A stretch of 6,712 nt of DNA, taken from NCBI GenBank assembly GCA_021805265.1, contig JAJZFR010000321.1, positions 1 to 6,712 of the forward strand. The letters run 5' to 3'. This document shows positions 6,594 through 6,712 of this stretch, piece after piece. The notes under the pieces are model-generated. The model saw only the letters and a program-made list of their open reading frames with translations, made no database searches and was not told the origin of the DNA. Each line of letters begins with the position of its first letter. Position 1 is the first letter of the stretch. This DNA comes from Acidobacteriota bacterium. Lineage in GTDB: Bacteria > Acidobacteriota > Terriglobia > Terriglobales > Acidobacteriaceae. The position numbers and the translations under genes were made by a program.

Positions 6594-6712
6594 TGTAGAT
6601 GCTCAAGAGGTTGTTGCAGAGTCGGAGCGGCTGATGGGCGGCTTGTAGTTGAGGCTACCATGGGGTCGCTCGTGGTTGTAATAGTCGATCCAAGGCTGCA
6701 AGTGAGCATCTC
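6594..6712 (-). mobile_element. terminal part of an IS481-like insertion sequence, continuing beyond the window
   Basis: The element's right end in transposase orientation appears to be at 6594, where a repeat unit breaks off (CGGGTGCC) and sequence starting TGTAGATGC begins. TGT...ACA ends are typical of the IS481 family. The transposase stop codon lies 9 bases inside this end. Only 119 bases are in the window, so the other end, the inverted-repeat length and any target duplication cannot be seen. Confidence 0.7.
6603..6712 (-). CDS. C-terminal fragment of an IS481-like transposase (cut by the window edge)
   Basis: The last 35 codons of a DDE (rve-type) transposase that enters from beyond the window. 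The visible residues include W-I-D-Y-Y-N-H-E-R-P-H-G-S-L-N-Y-K-P-P-I-S-R, a strong signature of the integrase-core C-terminus; P-P-I-S-R favours IS481 over IS3. After that arginine the frame gives S-D-S-A-T-T-S and a stop at 6603-6605. In the neighbouring frame the same DNA reads L-C-N-N-L-L-S-I-Y, which looks more like the usual tail, so a one-base frameshift is possible. The catalytic residues lie outside the window, so activity cannot be judged. The gene points toward the GH3 gene, so read-through transcription is possible. Confidence 0.8.
   Translation of the reverse strand, partial: DAHLQPWIDYYNHERPHGSLNYKPPISRSDSATTS

Noticed and set aside
1..6712. tRNA, rRNA, riboswitch or phage/defence genes
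   Set aside because: No tRNA- or rRNA-like stretch, known riboswitch core, integrase or defence-gene motif could be recognised on either strand, apart from the IS transposase fragment.

Overview
The window is high-GC bacterial DNA with strong G/C preference at third codon positions. It carries an ordinary set of membrane-transport genes, one secreted sugar hydrolase and a repeat/insertion-sequence edge. Codon use, intergenic repeats with a GGGTGCCC-type core and the gene content suggest an acidobacterium (Terriglobia/Acidobacteriaceae-like). That is an inference from overall character; no rRNA or single-copy marker gene is present to confirm it.

Left half, plus strand (20-3130): three membrane-protein genes lie close together in one direction. 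They are a four-helix DUF4149 protein, a ZIP-family divalent-metal transporter 3 bases after it, and a ClC-type chloride channel or H+/Cl- antiporter with two C-terminal CBS domains. The first two look translationally coupled. The ClC gene may have its own start signal in the 81-base gap before it.

Centre (3131-3243): a short convergent intergenic stretch is filled with tandem repeats (11-bp units, then a diverged 21-bp duplication) that run into the stop codon of the next, oppositely oriented gene.

Right half, minus strand (6245 down to 3244): a secreted family 3 glycoside hydrolase (beta-glucosidase/beta-xylosidase type) is followed by a perfect 15-bp hairpin that probably ends its transcript. 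A separate small DUF2062 membrane protein gene follows.

Right edge (6246-6712): the GH3 leader region is followed by an array of three complete direct repeats of 62-69 bp, each able to form a hairpin. A fourth copy is cut off where an IS481-like insertion sequence begins. Only the last 119 bases of that element are in the window, including the C-terminus of its transposase.

No new multi-gene system is visible. The most interesting signals are the hairpin repeats whose arms differ together between copies, the IS sitting inside one copy, and the tandem repeats in the convergent gap.
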